From positions 1-63,786 of the forward strand of contig MGYC01000013.1 in NCBI GenBank assembly GCA_001801575.1: 63,786 nucleotides of DNA. The letters run 5' to 3'. Both the position numbers and the translations under genes were made by a program. Within the stretch, counting starts at the first letter, position 1; every line of letters begins with the position of its first letter. The notes below the pieces were generated by a model. That model searched no databases, was not told the DNA's origin, and saw only the letters and a program-made list of their open reading frames with translations. Shown one piece after another: positions 52,002-62,383 of this stretch. This DNA comes from Gammaproteobacteria bacterium RIFCSPHIGHO2_12_FULL_41_20 (lineage in GTDB: Bacteria > Pseudomonadota > Gammaproteobacteria > DSM-16500).

Positions 52002-52460
52002 TCATTTAGCTTGAGCTTGCCGAGCAATTTTCTCCAGGATGGCACGTAATTTCGGATCTTGTAATAATTTTGCTGTTTCTGCTAAGCATTGTGCCGCAGC
52101 AGTAGATAAACTTATTTTGTTGGGTGAATCTTTCTTGAGGGCAGCAGGTGAAATAGGATATCCAATTTTACATTGAATAGTTTTAATATGTGACAAATCT
52201 GGATCTTGTTGGCATATAGTCACGATTTCGTGCATATATAGCCTTAATTGTGTGGCAATAGAAGCATTGCTAGTCATAAGAATAAGGCAATTGTCGCGCA
52301 AGTTGGCTACTTGAAAATTCGCAGCAAGCGGGCTGTCTAAATGACTTTTAATCCATGTGTCGATGCGTTTTAATTGTTCCACTTTTTTCATGATAACTTG
52401 TAAATTGGTATGTTCATGTTGTAGGAGATGAGTGACAGGCTGGTAAGAATTGGTAGTCAT
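52002..52460 (-). CDS. dciA: DciA-like protein (DUF721), putative DnaB helicase loader
   Basis: This 152-residue DUF721 protein has the core [26 protein letters not shown], the DciA fold that helps load DnaB in bacteria lacking DnaC-type loaders. The C-terminal half is helical and basic. DUF721 genes commonly sit between lpxC and secA in gammaproteobacteria, in place of secM. It is convergent with lpxC and divergent from secA. Confidence 0.85.
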   Translation of the reverse strand: MTTNSYQPVTHLLQHEHTNLQVIMKKVEQLKRIDTWIKSHLDSPLAANFQVANLRDNCLILMTSNASIATQLRLYMHEIVTICQQDPDLSHIKTIQCKIGYPISPAALKKDSPNKISLSTAAAQCLAETAKLLQDPKLRAILEKIARQAQAK

Positions 52461-52558
52461 GCAAACAGTTTACAGGATTGGTTAAGAGAGAAGCAATTGA
52501 CTTTTTTTCTAGACAAGGTAATGTTCCATTTTGGATTTCTAATGAGAAGCAATACATT

Positions 52559-55276
52559 ATGTTAACCCATATTTTTACCCGCTTTTTAAGTAGTCGTAAT
52601 CAACGGGTTTTGCGCCGTCTATGGAAAGAGGTGGAAAAAATTAATGTGCTAGAGCCTCAACTATCTGGATTATCTGATCAGGCGTTACATAATAAAACAC
52701 ACGAGTTTCGTCAGCGTTTACAAGATGCAGGAACCACATTAGATAGCCTATTGCCAGAAGCGTTTGCTGTAGTGCGAGAGGTGGGTAAACGTACCTTAGG
52801 GATGCGTCATTTTGATGTGCAATTAATTGGTGGCATGGTGTTGCATCAAGGTAATATTGCCGAGATGCGCACAGGTGAAGGGAAAACTTTGGTAGCAACC
52901 TTAGCAGCTTATTTAAATGCCTTGCCAGGTAAAGGTGTGCATATTGTTACTGTTAATGATTATTTGGCAAAGCGCGATGCCGAGTGGATGCGACCATTGT
53001 ATGAATTTCTAGGTCTTACTGTGAGGGTTAACTTACCAAATATGTTACCCCAAGATAAGCAAAAAGCTTATGCTGCTGATATTACTTATGGGACTAATAA
53101 TGAGTTTGGCTTTGACTACCTGCGCGATAACATGGCATTTAGTTTGGCTGATAAAGTGCAACGTGGAGCATGCTACGCCATTGTGGATGAGGTGGACTCT
53201 ATTTTAATTGATGAAGCTAGAACACCTTTAATCATCTCTGGTGCGGGCGAAGAAAGTACCGAGTTATATCAAACTATCAATAAGATTATTCCTCAATTAG
53301 AAAGGCAGGAAGCAAAAGAAGGTCCAGGGGATTATAGCTTAGATGAGAAATCTAAACAGGCATTTTTGACGGAAGAAGGACATCAACATATAGAGGAGTT
53401 ATTTACTAAGGCGGAATTAATTGGCGATGGGGAAAGCCTTTACGACACGAATAATATTATTTTAATGCACCATCTCTATGCTGCGTTGCGTGCACACACG
53501 TTATTTCATCGTGATATTGAATATATTGTGCAAAATGGTGAGGTTGTGATTGTTGACGAGCATACTGGACGTACTATGCCAGGGCGTCGCTGGTCAGATG
53601 GATTACATCAGGCGGTTGAGGCAAAAGAAGGTGTTAAGATCAATCAAGAAAATCAAACATTAGCTTCCATTACTTTTCAAAATTATTTCCGCCTTTATAA
53701 GAAACTTTCTGGGATGACGGGTACGGCAGACACAGAGGCTTATGAATTCCAGCAAATTTATGGTCTGGAGGTTATTGTTATTCCTACGCATAAAGAAATG
53801 GTGCGTATGGACCATCCGGATTTAGTCTACATGAGTGCAGAAGAAAAGTTTTCTGCAATTGTTGAAGATATTAAAAAAGTACATGCAACAGGACAACCTA
53901 TTTTAGTTGGGACAACCTCGATTGAAACGTCGGAATTTCTTTCTAACTTACTGCGGCGCGATAAAATTTCGCATCAAGTATTAAATGCAAAATTCCATGA
54001 AAAAGAGGCACAAATTATTGCGGAAGCAGGTAGACCCTATGCGGTAACGATAGCCACCAATATGGCGGGCCGTGGTACTGATATTGTACTTGGCGGCAGC
54101 TTGGATGCGGAATTAAAGGCCCTAGCTGAACCGAGTGAGGAAGAGGTAGCCAGACGTCGCCAAGCCTGGAATAAACGACATGCGGAAGTGGTGGAAGCCG
54201 GTGGGTTATATGTGCTGGGCACAGAGCGCCATGAATCACGACGTATAGATAACCAGCTGCGTGGGCGTTCAGGTCGACAAGGGGATCCCGGTAAATCGCG
54301 TTTTTATCTTTCACTGCAAGATAATTTATTGCGTATTTTCGGTGGGGAACGGTTACAAGCCATGATGCAGCGTATCGGCATGGAGAAGGGTACGGCATTA
54401 GAGTCTCGCATGTTGTCAAGGCGGATTGAAGGCGCACAGCGTAAAGTTGAAGCATATAACTTTGATATTCGCAAGCAGCTGCTGGAGTATGATGATGTTG
54501 CTAATGAGCAGCGTAAGGTGATTTATCATCAACGGGATATTTTATTAGCAGCAGAAGATATTTCTGAAACCATTACGGCAATCGCACAAGAATCAATTGA
54601 AAAGGTGATTAACTCTTTTATTCCTCCACAAAGCTTAGAAGAACAATGGGATGTTCCGGGGTTAGAAAAGCAATTAACTGCTGATTTTCATTTGTCTCTA
54701 CCATTACAAGCTTGGTTAGCGGAAGAAGAGTCTTTATATGAAGAAAAATTGCGTGAACGTATTTATTTAGCGTTTTACGAAAACTATAAGAAGAAAGAAG
54801 AAAAAATGGGTGCACGGTTACTGCGCCAATTTGAAAAGGCGGTTATGTTGCAAACATTGGATACGCAATGGCGTGAACATTTAGCTGCAATGGATTATTT
54901 ACGGCAAGGTATTCATTTGCGTGGTTATGCACAAAAAAATCCTAAGCAAGAATATAAACGTGAGGCATATGAATTATTTGCAGAGCTATTAGATAAGATT
55001 AATTATCAAGTTATTTCTACTTTAAGTAAATTTGAAGTTCAGGCCGAGCAGGATATTGAGCAGTTGGCCGAACAAAGGCGGGAAAGTTTAAGTGTAAAGA
55101 TGGAGTATCAGCATACACCAATTGATATCATGCATCATGAGGAAGAAGTGGCGGTAGCAGAAGAGGTAACTACAAAAATACTTCCTATCCGTACAGGTCA
55201 AAAGGTGGGCCGTAATGAGGCATGTCCTTGCGGTTCCGGAAAGAAATACAAGCATTGTCATGGGAGTTTCCATTGA
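52559..55276 (+). CDS. secA: preprotein translocase ATPase SecA
   Basis: SecA drives protein export through SecYEG. The 905-residue protein starts [29 protein letters not shown] and has Walker [33 protein letters not shown], the cross-linking domain, [43 protein letters not shown] and the C-terminal zinc motif [17 protein letters not shown] that binds SecB. I chose the ATG at 52559, 10 bases after gagaag; the frame from 52478 adds 27 foreign residues. No secM-like ORF precedes it. Confidence 0.98.
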   Translation: MLTHIFTRFLSSRNQRVLRRLWKEVEKINVLEPQLSGLSDQALHNKTHEFRQRLQDAGTTLDSLLPEAFAVVREVGKRTLGMRHFDVQLIGGMVLHQGNIAEMRTGEGKTLVATLAAYLNALPGKGVHIVTVNDYLAKRDAEWMRPLYEFLGLTVRVNLPNMLPQDKQKAYAADITYGTNNEFGFDYLRDNMAFSLADKVQRGACYAIVDEVDSILIDEARTPLIISGAGEESTELYQTINKIIPQLERQEAKEGPGDYSLDEKSKQAFLTEEGHQHIEELFTKAELIGDGESLYDTNNIILMHHLYAALRAHTLFHRDIEYIVQNGEVVIVDEHTGRTMPGRRWSDGLHQAVEAKEGVKINQENQTLASITFQNYFRLYKKLSGMTGTADTEAYEFQQIYGLEVIVIPTHKEMVRMDHPDLVYMSAEEKFSAIVEDIKKVHATGQPILVGTTSIETSEFLSNLLRRDKISHQVLNAKFHEKEAQIIAEAGRPYAVTIATNMAGRGTDIVLGGSLDAELKALAEPSEEEVARRRQAWNKRHAEVVEAGGLYVLGTERHESRRIDNQLRGRSGRQGDPGKSRFYLSLQDNLLRIFGGERLQAMMQRIGMEKGTALESRMLSRRIEGAQRKVEAYNFDIRKQLLEYDDVANEQRKVIYHQRDILLAAEDISETITAIAQESIEKVINSFIPPQSLEEQWDVPGLEKQLTADFHLSLPLQAWLAEEESLYEEKLRERIYLAFYENYKKKEEKMGARLLRQFEKAVMLQTLDTQWREHLAAMDYLRQGIHLRGYAQKNPKQEYKREAYELFAELLDKINYQVISTLSKFEVQAEQDIEQLAEQRRESLSVKMEYQHTPIDIMHHEEEVAVAEEVTTKILPIRTGQKVGRNEACPCGSGKKYKHCHGSFH

Positions 55277-55671
55277 TTCATGCTGTGGTTGGTATTCTTG
55301 TTAATACAGTGGGTGAGGTATTAATTGCGCAACGTCCGCCTTCCAAGCCTTATGCTGGATATTGGGAATTTCCTGGAGGAAAAGTGGAGCCGGGTGAGGA
55401 GCCTTTTTCAGCATTAAGACGTGAGCTCAAAGAGGAGTTAGCTATTGATGTGCTTGCAGCCTATCCATGGCAGCAATGTAAGCATGCCTATCCTGATAAA
55501 GTAGTATTTTTGGATGTATGGAAAATCAGCCAGTATCAGGGACAGCCTTGTGGCTTGGAGGGGCAAGAGGTGCGTTGGGTATTGCCCATGGAAATTACCA
55601 GCTTTCGAATTCTTGAAGGTAATTTTCAATTAGTGAAACAATTGATTGCCGCTGGATTGGTGGAAGGCTAA
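55273..55671 (+). CDS. mutT: 8-oxo-dGTP diphosphatase MutT (Nudix)
   Basis: MutT cleanses oxidised GTP from the pool. The 132-residue protein has [41 protein letters not shown] and the Nudix box [23 protein letters not shown] prefer the TTG at 55273, which overlaps the secA stop as TTGA and has gggag about seven bases ahead; the ATG at 55222 lies inside secA and adds 17 residues. secA-mutT is the usual order. Confidence 0.93.
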   Translation: MIHAVVGILVNTVGEVLIAQRPPSKPYAGYWEFPGGKVEPGEEPFSALRRELKEELAIDVLAAYPWQQCKHAYPDKVVFLDVWKISQYQGQPCGLEGQEVRWVLPMEITSFRILEGNFQLVKQLIAAGLVEG

Positions 55672-56435
55672 GAACTGCAATAAGCAAGTTGAAAAGTAAT
55701 ATTTTCAGGGTGTTGAGTTGGTTTTTTTTCAATGTCAGGAATGAAAAAACGCACGCTCAAGAAATGTCTACCTACACTAATTTCTGGAAAGGCGGGTGTG
55801 TTTTTTTTAACAATAACACGAATCATACGTAGATTTAATTGTGGATCTAGCAGCTCTTGATAAAACCCATGCACTGCCGCTTTGGTGTGCATTTTGGCGC
55901 CATTGCGTACTAATTTCAAAAGTAGCTCTGTTGCAGTACGTACAGGGTTAAATTCACTTAACCAAGAGCGGATGGTTTCTTGGCATTGCATAGGAGGCTG
56001 ATGTAGCCAGTAATAATAAAGAGGAATGTCAAAGCTACACCCACCGCCCGGACTGGCTAAATGTAACCGTAAGTTATTAAGTAATTCAATGTCACGTAAG
56101 CTATGCCCTATTTTGCCGCTGCTATCAATAAAGGAACGGCTTAAGTTATCCAGCTGCTCTATGATGCTTTGCCATTTTATGCGATCGATATCGGGGGTGT
56201 TCTCTAAGCGCATCATATTGGTTAGGTGATGGCTGAGTTCTTTAGCTAGTTTTGCTTTAATATCGGGTCTGTCTAGTATATGTAAGACATTAATAATAAG
56301 GGATACTAAGTTTCGGGTACTCAGTGGCGAATCATCTTTTATATGGTGGTCTATTTGTTGGAATAGTTGCTCTAGACGTAAACAAACCCGAATAACTTCG
56401 TTTAGGGGCTGTTCATATGTGAGCTCATTATCCAT
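55668..56435 (-). CDS. zapD: cell division protein ZapD
   Basis: ZapD cross-links FtsZ filaments by binding the FtsZ C-terminal peptide. The 255-residue protein has LTYEQPLNEVIRVCLRLEQLFQQIDHHI near the start, an alpha-helical domain, and the beta-domain phrases GGGCSFDIPLYYYWLHQP and HGFYQELLDPQLNLRMIRV. It is convergent with mutT with a 4-base overlap of their ends. The usual partner yacG is absent; coaE is 97 bp upstream. Confidence 0.95.
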   Translation of the reverse strand: MDNELTYEQPLNEVIRVCLRLEQLFQQIDHHIKDDSPLSTRNLVSLIINVLHILDRPDIKAKLAKELSHHLTNMMRLENTPDIDRIKWQSIIEQLDNLSRSFIDSSGKIGHSLRDIELLNNLRLHLASPGGGCSFDIPLYYYWLHQPPMQCQETIRSWLSEFNPVRTATELLLKLVRNGAKMHTKAAVHGFYQELLDPQLNLRMIRVIVKKNTPAFPEISVGRHFLSVRFFIPDIEKKPTQHPENITFQLAYCSS

Positions 56436-56531
56436 GTGGTAAGCAGTTGCGTAGTGAATTTTTTTAATAATAACATGACTTTGTTGATAGATATAGTGGT
56501 ATTGAGATACAAGCCAGAGTCATTGCAGCTG

Positions 56532-57128
56532 CTATACCTTGCTTAACTTTATATATAATTGATGTAGTTTTTCTACTTGTGGAATAAGATCATTCGCCGA
56601 GCCTTGGTTAGTAATAACATCATCTGCTGCAGCTAAGCGTTTTTCTCTATTAATTTGGGTTTTCACTATAGAGGCAATTTCTGTAGGCGGGGATTGATCG
56701 CGTTTCTGTACGCGTTGTATTTGATATTCTTCAGGGGTGTCAACAACGAGAATACGCTGTATGAGTGGATTTGGAGTAGATTCCAGTAAAAGGGGTATCA
56801 TTGCGATGCAATAAGCAGACGTGGCTGCTTGTATGCGCTGTTGCATTTGTTTACGAATTAAAGGATGTAATAATTGTTCCAGCCAGGAGCGATTCTCGGT
56901 ATTATCAAATATTATTCTCCTTAACTTATAACGGTTTAGCGATCCATCTTCAAGTAATATAGCGTTGCCAAAATGTGCGACTATTTGTTGTAATGCTGGC
57001 TGATCAGGGGCAGTAAGTTGGCGTGCTATTTCGTCAGCATCAATAATAGTAATGCCATGTTTAGCAAACAGTCGGGCAACTGTGGATTTACCTGAGCCAA
57101 TTCCCCCTGTTAATCCTACTACGAACAT
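56532..57128 (-). CDS. coaE: dephospho-CoA kinase
   Basis: CoaE phosphorylates dephospho-CoA in the last step of CoA synthesis. The 198-residue P-loop kinase starts MFVVGLTGGIGSGKSTVARLF and has IIDADEIARQLT, HPLIRKQMQQRI, YCIAMIPLLLES and VVDTPEEYQIQRVQKRD. I chose the ATG at 57128 at the P-loop; the frame from 57203 reads back into pilD. It starts about four bases after the pilD stop, as in the classic pilBCD-coaE-zapD arrangement. Confidence 0.95.
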   Translation of the reverse strand: MFVVGLTGGIGSGKSTVARLFAKHGITIIDADEIARQLTAPDQPALQQIVAHFGNAILLEDGSLNRYKLRRIIFDNTENRSWLEQLLHPLIRKQMQQRIQAATSAYCIAMIPLLLESTPNPLIQRILVVDTPEEYQIQRVQKRDQSPPTEIASIVKTQINREKRLAAADDVITNQGSANDLIPQVEKLHQLYIKLSKV

Positions 57129-57132
57129 ATAG

Positions 57133-58005
57133 TTAGGTAGAAAAAGTTTGTAAGTAGAAATGCCAAATTTCACGTCCCCAGGTGAGGCTAATCCACCCAG
57201 CAATCCCTAAATAAGGTCCAAAAGGAAAGGGAACACTTTTATATTGGTGTTTCATCACCATATGCGTAATACCAAAAATGATGCCGCATAAAGAAGAGAT
57301 CAGAATGGTAAATGGTAGCATTTGCCAGCCTAGAAATGCGCCAATTGCAGCAAGAAACTTAAAGTCGCCTTGGCCCATACCTATTTTTCCAGTGATTAAT
57401 TCAAAAACCCACTGTGTAATAGCAAAAATAAGATAGCCTAGTATGGCGCCGAGAATTGCATCGTGACTATTCGCGTAGATAGAAAAGACACTTAGGAGTA
57501 GACCTATCCATAGTAATAACAAAGTTAAATGATCGGGCAATATGTGATAATCGATATCAATAAAAATTAAGCTAATGGTGACCCAGGTGAATAAGAGGGC
57601 GCCAAGTGTTTGCCATGAAAAACCGAAGCGCCATGCTACGTACGTAGATGCAAGACAAGTGAGAATTTCTACTAGGGGATATCGTAAAGAGATATGCGAT
57701 TTACAATAAGCGCATTTACCAAATAAAAATAAAAAACTAATAATGGGGATATTATACCAAGGGCTAATATCTTTTTTACATGCGGGACAATGAGAAAAGG
57801 GCAACCAAAGATTTAACTTTTCCCTGCCGTCTTCGGGTGTTTTCAAGCCTAAATAAACGCGACACTCATCTCCCCAGTTTTGCTCAATCATACGTGGTAA
57901 GCGATAGATGACTACATTAAGAAAGCTACCAATAAACAATGAAATCACAGCTACGATAATGAGAAAGATATCGGAATTTGTTGCTAAGAAATAGGTAACA
58001 TCCAT
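57133..58005 (-). CDS. pilD: type IV prepilin peptidase and methylase PilD
   Basis: PilD cleaves the leader of pilins, and often of type II secretion pseudopilins, and N-methylates the new N-terminus. The 290-residue membrane protein has the GSFLNVVIYRLPRM start, the zinc-type CPAC...CAYC cysteines, and the aspartyl protease residues in FIDIDYHILPDHLTL and GMGQGDFKFLAAIGAFLGW. About seven to eight membrane helices are visible. It would serve both pilins in this window. Confidence 0.97.
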   Translation of the reverse strand: MDVTYFLATNSDIFLIIVAVISLFIGSFLNVVIYRLPRMIEQNWGDECRVYLGLKTPEDGREKLNLWLPFSHCPACKKDISPWYNIPIISFLFLFGKCAYCKSHISLRYPLVEILTCLASTYVAWRFGFSWQTLGALLFTWVTISLIFIDIDYHILPDHLTLLLLWIGLLLSVFSIYANSHDAILGAILGYLIFAITQWVFELITGKIGMGQGDFKFLAAIGAFLGWQMLPFTILISSLCGIIFGITHMVMKHQYKSVPFPFGPYLGIAGWISLTWGREIWHFYLQTFST

Positions 58006-59060
58006 TACATTATTGTCCCTAGTTTAAAAATGGGTAAATAAAGAGCAATGACTAGTCCACCGATTAAAGCACCAAGTACAATGATAATCAAGGGTTCAAG
58101 AAATTGCTCCAGGGTGAGTAGAAAATCATCAACTTCAGATTCATAAAAATAAGCTGTTTTAGTTAACATTTCCACTAATGTTCCAGATTCTTCCCCTGTT
58201 TTTATTAATTGTAACATCATACTAGGAAAATAGTATTGTGTTTGCATTGCATAATGTAATGATTCTCCACTTAGAACCTTTAAGCGTAGTTGTTTAACGA
58301 CAGGGGTGAGAGGAGAGTGAGAGGTATGGATGAGTAGGGTTAATGCATCAGCGATGGCAATGCCTGCGCTAAGTAATAAAGATAAATTTTCTAAAAAGCT
58401 CACCAATGCAATCTTTTTGAAAAAAAGATTGCTCCACGGTAAGTAAAATAATATTTTTTTAATTACACTATCCTTGTAGCGTACATAAATAAAAATGATG
58501 AATGTGATCAGCACTAGGATAATCCAGCTATAATTTCTTAAAAATAACGACACTGAAAATATAGCAGCAGTGATGGTGGGTATAGGGGTGCGTAGCTCTG
58601 TGAATAATTGAGCAAACTGTGGAATTGCATATACAAGCATAATGAGCATGGTAATGCATGCTACACAAGTAATAATTGCCGGGTAAAATAATGCTTGTTT
58701 TATTTTTTTAGAAAATTTATACATTTTTTCTTTATTAGTTACTATTTTCTTTAACATGATATCAAGGGATCCTGTTTGTTCGCCTATTTGAATAAGCTGG
58801 CAATATGTTTTGTCGAAGTAATGAGGATGTAATCTCATTGCTTGAGAAAGACTTATTCCTGTTTCTAATTCTTTTTTAATGGCTAGTAATGCATGGCGTA
58901 GTGCAGGCTTTTTCTGGCTATAGGATAAGATATGATAGCATTGTACGATAGGTAGGCCGGCAGATAGCAATGTAGCGAGCTGATAAAGGAATGCGATAAT
59001 GTCTGGCGTAGTAACTCGATGATATTTGATTTTATAGAAAAGAGCATTGAATGGTTGCAT
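58005..59060 (-). CDS. pilC: type IV pilus platform protein PilC
   Basis: PilC is the inner-membrane platform of the pilus machine. The 351-residue protein has two GspF-type domains (DIIAFLYQLATLLSAGLPIVQCYHIL and SFLENLSLLLSAGIAIADALTLL), each followed by membrane helices, and ends FLEPLIIIVLGALIGGLVIALYLPIFKLGTIM. It lacks about 50 N-terminal residues compared with the usual 400-residue PilC, but the start is well placed two bases after pilB. Confidence 0.95.
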   Translation of the reverse strand: MQPFNALFYKIKYHRVTTPDIIAFLYQLATLLSAGLPIVQCYHILSYSQKKPALRHALLAIKKELETGISLSQAMRLHPHYFDKTYCQLIQIGEQTGSLDIMLKKIVTNKEKMYKFSKKIKQALFYPAIITCVACITMLIMLVYAIPQFAQLFTELRTPIPTITAAIFSVSLFLRNYSWIILVLITFIIFIYVRYKDSVIKKILFYLPWSNLFFKKIALVSFLENLSLLLSAGIAIADALTLLIHTSHSPLTPVVKQLRLKVLSGESLHYAMQTQYYFPSMMLQLIKTGEESGTLVEMLTKTAYFYESEVDDFLLTLEQFLEPLIIIVLGALIGGLVIALYLPIFKLGTIM

Positions 59061-59062
59061 AG

Positions 59063-60715
59063 TTAACAGCCAATGACACGATGTATTTCTTGCATATTAG
59101 TAATACCTTGTTGAACTTTTTCATAAGCAACTTCTTGCATAGATTTAAATCCAGCTAATTTAGCTTTCTGTACAATCTCTATGGGGGAAGCATGCGATAA
59201 TAATAGACTTATTATTTCCTCGGTTATGGGTAACAATTCAAAAACTGCGGTTCTACCGCAATAACCATGGCGACAATAGGAGCATTTTGTCGTGTGCTTT
59301 AATTCTAACTGTGCTTTCTCAATGATATTGTTACAGTAAGTACATAGTTTACGTAGCAGGCGTTGTGCAATAATGAGAGTAACAGCGCTGATTAAATTGT
59401 GAGGAGAAATTCCCATAGCTTGCAAGCGAATAATAGTGTCTATCGCATTATTGGTGTGTACAGTAGACAGGACTAAATGCCCTGTTTGCGCGGCTTGCAT
59501 GGCAACGGTTGCTGTTTCGTAATCACGAATTTCTCCTAACATGATTATATCTGGATCTTGTCGAAGCAATGCACGTAATGCCGAAGAAAAAGACAAGCCA
59601 ATTTTGGGGTGAACATTGATTTGATTGATGCCTGAAATTTGTATTTCAACGGGATCTTCAACAGTAGAGATGTTTTTTTCTGTTTTATTTAGGTAGTGCA
59701 ATGCTGAGTATAGGGTCAGAGTTTTCCCGCTTCCCGTAGGGCCTGTTACTAATATCAATCCTTGCGGTTGGGATATCTTGGTAATAAATAAGTGTTCTTG
59801 TTCTTTGGTGAAGCCTAAGGTATTAATATTTATATTGGTGTGATTAGAGTTTAAAATTCTTAGCGCTATTTTTTCTCCAAGTAATGTTGGACAAGTATTA
59901 ATTCGTATATCAGTAGTTTTTTCTTTCTCATCGATTACTTGTATTCTGCCATCTTGTGGCAGGCGTCGCTCGGTAATATCTAGTTTTGCCATAACTTTTA
60001 AACGAGTAATGAGTCGAAGGGAGAGGGATGATTGTATATCAGTTATGTTAGTAAGAATGCCATCTTGTCGGTAGCGAATGCGATAAGTCTTGTTATAAGG
60101 CTCAATATGAATATCAGAGGCGAATTGTTGGATGGCATGTAGAATAATGGCGTCAACTAACTTGATAATAGGTTCATCATAACTAACCGTATTATCTTGC
60201 GCTGAAAATTCCTCTTCATGATTAATAGTGATGCTTTCTAAATTAAAAGGCGTTTGTGGGCGATTTTTATCTTGGTTATAAGATTCAATTAATTTAGCTA
60301 ATTGGTTTTCTGGAGTGAGTACAGGCTTTATTTTCCACCCAGTATGGAAAGATAGAGTTTCAATAGCAGTAGCATTGGTTGGGTCAGAAATGGCTAAATG
60401 TAATTCATTATTGATTAATATTAGTGGGTAGGCGTGCAGATGTTGGATTAGCTTGGGATTTAATGCTATTTGCTCGTTTTGATTAAGTTGTTTGTGATAA
60501 TCATTTATTACAGGGAGATGGAAATTTTTTGTGCAATAATGAAAAATAGCTTCGCTAGATAGAATATTTTGTTGGACGAGGTAGCTTACTAAAGGCAAGT
60601 GCATTTTTTCTGCTTGCTGCATATATTTTCTAGCTGATGATTCATCTAATAATCCGTTATTAATAAAATGATCAGCTAAGCTAGGTAGTGTAACGTGGTG
60701 CGATTTAGATTGCAT
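59063..60715 (-). CDS. pilB: type IV pilus assembly ATPase PilB
   Basis: PilB powers pilus extension. The protein has the N-terminal MshEN-type domain (FHYCTKNFHLPVI, HLAISDPTNATAIETLSFHTGW), the Asp box and Walker A GPTGSGKT, the His box and Walker B DPDIIMLGEIRD, and the zinc tetracysteine motif CTYC...CSYCRHGYCGR. I chose the ATG at 60715 (MQSKSHHVTLPSL), overlapping the pilin 3' end; upstream GTG and TTG codons would add up to eight residues. No pilT is in the window. Confidence 0.96.
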   Translation of the reverse strand: MQSKSHHVTLPSLADHFINNGLLDESSARKYMQQAEKMHLPLVSYLVQQNILSSEAIFHYCTKNFHLPVINDYHKQLNQNEQIALNPKLIQHLHAYPLILINNELHLAISDPTNATAIETLSFHTGWKIKPVLTPENQLAKLIESYNQDKNRPQTPFNLESITINHEEEFSAQDNTVSYDEPIIKLVDAIILHAIQQFASDIHIEPYNKTYRIRYRQDGILTNITDIQSSLSLRLITRLKVMAKLDITERRLPQDGRIQVIDEKEKTTDIRINTCPTLLGEKIALRILNSNHTNININTLGFTKEQEHLFITKISQPQGLILVTGPTGSGKTLTLYSALHYLNKTEKNISTVEDPVEIQISGINQINVHPKIGLSFSSALRALLRQDPDIIMLGEIRDYETATVAMQAAQTGHLVLSTVHTNNAIDTIIRLQAMGISPHNLISAVTLIIAQRLLRKLCTYCNNIIEKAQLELKHTTKCSYCRHGYCGRTAVFELLPITEEIISLLLSHASPIEIVQKAKLAGFKSMQEVAYEKVQQGITNMQEIHRVIGC

Positions 60716-60719
60716 AGAT

Positions 60720-61115
60720 TTAGCTCGCACATAAACCAACTTTTAAACAAGACCCGCTTACTGTCCACTGACTTCCATCCATATTTGGAGTTAAAATCAA
60801 TGTGGCTTCTCCAGCTGAGCTAGTTGATGTTGCGGTAATGACACCTTTTTCTACAGTGAGTGTAGCCAGGTTTTTTGTTGCTGCGGGTGCAGATGGAATA
60901 TCATGAGTGTTTATCATTAACTCATTGATCGGGATGCCTTGTTGTAAGGCAAGTGCAATGGCTGTTTTAAATGGTGTAGTGGCAAGAATGATCTCAGTAA
61001 ATCTTGCGCGCTGCGTATACTGTTGATAAGACGGGATAGCCAGCATAGATAAAATGCTGATGATTGCAATAACAATCATGAGTTCAATGAGCGAAAAGCC
61101 GTTAATAGGGTTCAT
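60720..61115 (-). CDS. type IV major pilin-like protein (PilA/PilE)
   Basis: The leader MNPING is followed by FSLIELMIVIAIISILSMLAIPSYQQYTQRARFTEI, the canonical pilin N-terminal helix with Glu5. The body has SGSCLKVGLCAS at the C-terminus, whose two cysteines could form the D-region loop. I chose the ATG at 61115 because ggag sits about six bases upstream. Adjacency to pilBCD suggests this is the main pilin, while the pilin at 29315 is separate. Confidence 0.93.
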   Translation of the reverse strand: MNPINGFSLIELMIVIAIISILSMLAIPSYQQYTQRARFTEIILATTPFKTAIALALQQGIPINELMINTHDIPSAPAATKNLATLTVEKGVITATSTSSAGEATLILTPNMDGSQWTVSGSCLKVGLCAS

Positions 61116-61332
61116 AGGATGCTCCATAATATTGAGTTACAGGTATAGATACCGGGAATGGGAAAGCCGATGTTGGTTATAGTGAAGTAGCGATTTTTTG
61201 AATGTGCGATTTTCTTGACAAGATAAGCTGTAACTATTGAAAGTTATAAAAAGAATGTTGCCGAAAACAGAAAAATATAATATTTTTTCTAGTTTTGCAA
61301 TAGGTTATATTGCTTTATTTGAGGGAATTTTT

Positions 61333-62103
61333 ATGCAAAACAATAAATGGGTTGTAGTGGCGTGTGCGCTTATAATTGCATTAGGTATTTTCGGGGCAGG
61401 ATATTGCATAGGAAAATCACTATTTTTATCTAGAATTCTTAATCGTACTGTTACAGTTAAGGGCCTAGCTGAGCGAGATGTGCAGTCTGATTTGGGTATA
61501 TGGGAGATAAATTATCGCGAGGTGGGTGATAATCTTGTCGGATTAAATAAAAATCTACAACATGACCAAGAGTTAGTGATTGCCTTTTTAAAGCAGAATG
61601 GATTTACTGCTCAGGAGCTTATTTTACAACCTGTCAAAGTTGAAGATCGGTTAGCTAATGTGTATTCTTCCCCGAGTTCAACTTCAGGTTCCCCTATGCC
61701 GCGTTACGTAGTAGCCAGTGGTATCCGTGTTCGTTCAGTGCATGTGGCAATGATTCAAAAGGTTAGTCAGATGACGGGGATATTATTACAGCAAGGCCTA
61801 TCTTTGTCTTTTGATAGCATTACCCTCAGCCCTAACCCCAGTTATTATTTTACTAAACTAGATGCGATACGGCCTGAAATGTTGGCGGAGGCGACACGTA
61901 GTGCACGTTTAGTTGCTGAGCAGTTTGCAAAAGATTCTGGCACTAGATTAAATGGGATCCAACATGCAAGCCAAGGGATATTCCAGATCATGAATAGTGA
62001 TGCAAGCACGATGAGCGCTGATTGGAGTAGCAATCAAAATGCATTGGGTTCCATTGATAAAAAGATCCGACTGGTTACTACTATAGATTATAGGTTGAGA
62101 TAG
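61333..62103 (+). CDS. SIMPL-domain (DUF541) envelope protein
   Basis: The 256-residue protein has one N-terminal membrane or signal-anchor segment (NKWVVVACALIIALGIFGAGYCIG) and a SIMPL domain with RTVTVKGLAERDVQSDLGIWEINY, PVKVEDRLANVYSS, YVVASGIRVRSVHVAMIQKVSQM and a C-terminal ATRSARLVAEQFAKDSGTRLNGIQHASQG. The family is widespread and poorly understood. I chose the ATG at 61333 after gaggga; the frame from 61237 adds 32 residues. It precedes tRNA-Thr and has no operon partner. Confidence 0.88.
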   Translation: MQNNKWVVVACALIIALGIFGAGYCIGKSLFLSRILNRTVTVKGLAERDVQSDLGIWEINYREVGDNLVGLNKNLQHDQELVIAFLKQNGFTAQELILQPVKVEDRLANVYSSPSSTSGSPMPRYVVASGIRVRSVHVAMIQKVSQMTGILLQQGLSLSFDSITLSPNPSYYFTKLDAIRPEMLAEATRSARLVAEQFAKDSGTRLNGIQHASQGIFQIMNSDASTMSADWSSNQNALGSIDKKIRLVTTIDYRLR

Positions 62104-62178
62104 GATTTACCGTGGCTGTCCCTTTCTTCTAATGACTGCTTTGATTATACTTGTGTCCCCTGTTTAGGTATGTTACAT

Positions 62179-62251
<73 letters not shown>

Positions 62252-62310
62252 GTAGTAGAAACAATAGGTTACAAGATAAAAATCGAAAATTCACATCTTA
62301 AGTAAAAAAT

Positions 62311-62331
62311 CTGGAGTGCAACTGGAGTGCA
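62311..62331 (+). repeat. tandem CTGGAGTGCA repeat next to tRNA-Thr
   Basis: Two copies of ctggagtgca at 11-bp period lie 60 bp after the tRNA end. Short direct repeats in this place are typical of integrase arm sites at tRNA-inserted islands. No integrase gene is present, so this would be a remnant. Confidence 0.5.
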
Positions 62332-62383
62332 GAATCAATGAAGCGCAGTCCATGGTAATGAATCAATTGGGGCTCTATTTATC

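Noticed and set aside
52461-52558. secM arrest peptide before secA
   Set aside because: The space before secA holds no secreted ORF with an arrest motif; a DUF721 gene on the other strand occupies the usual secM position.
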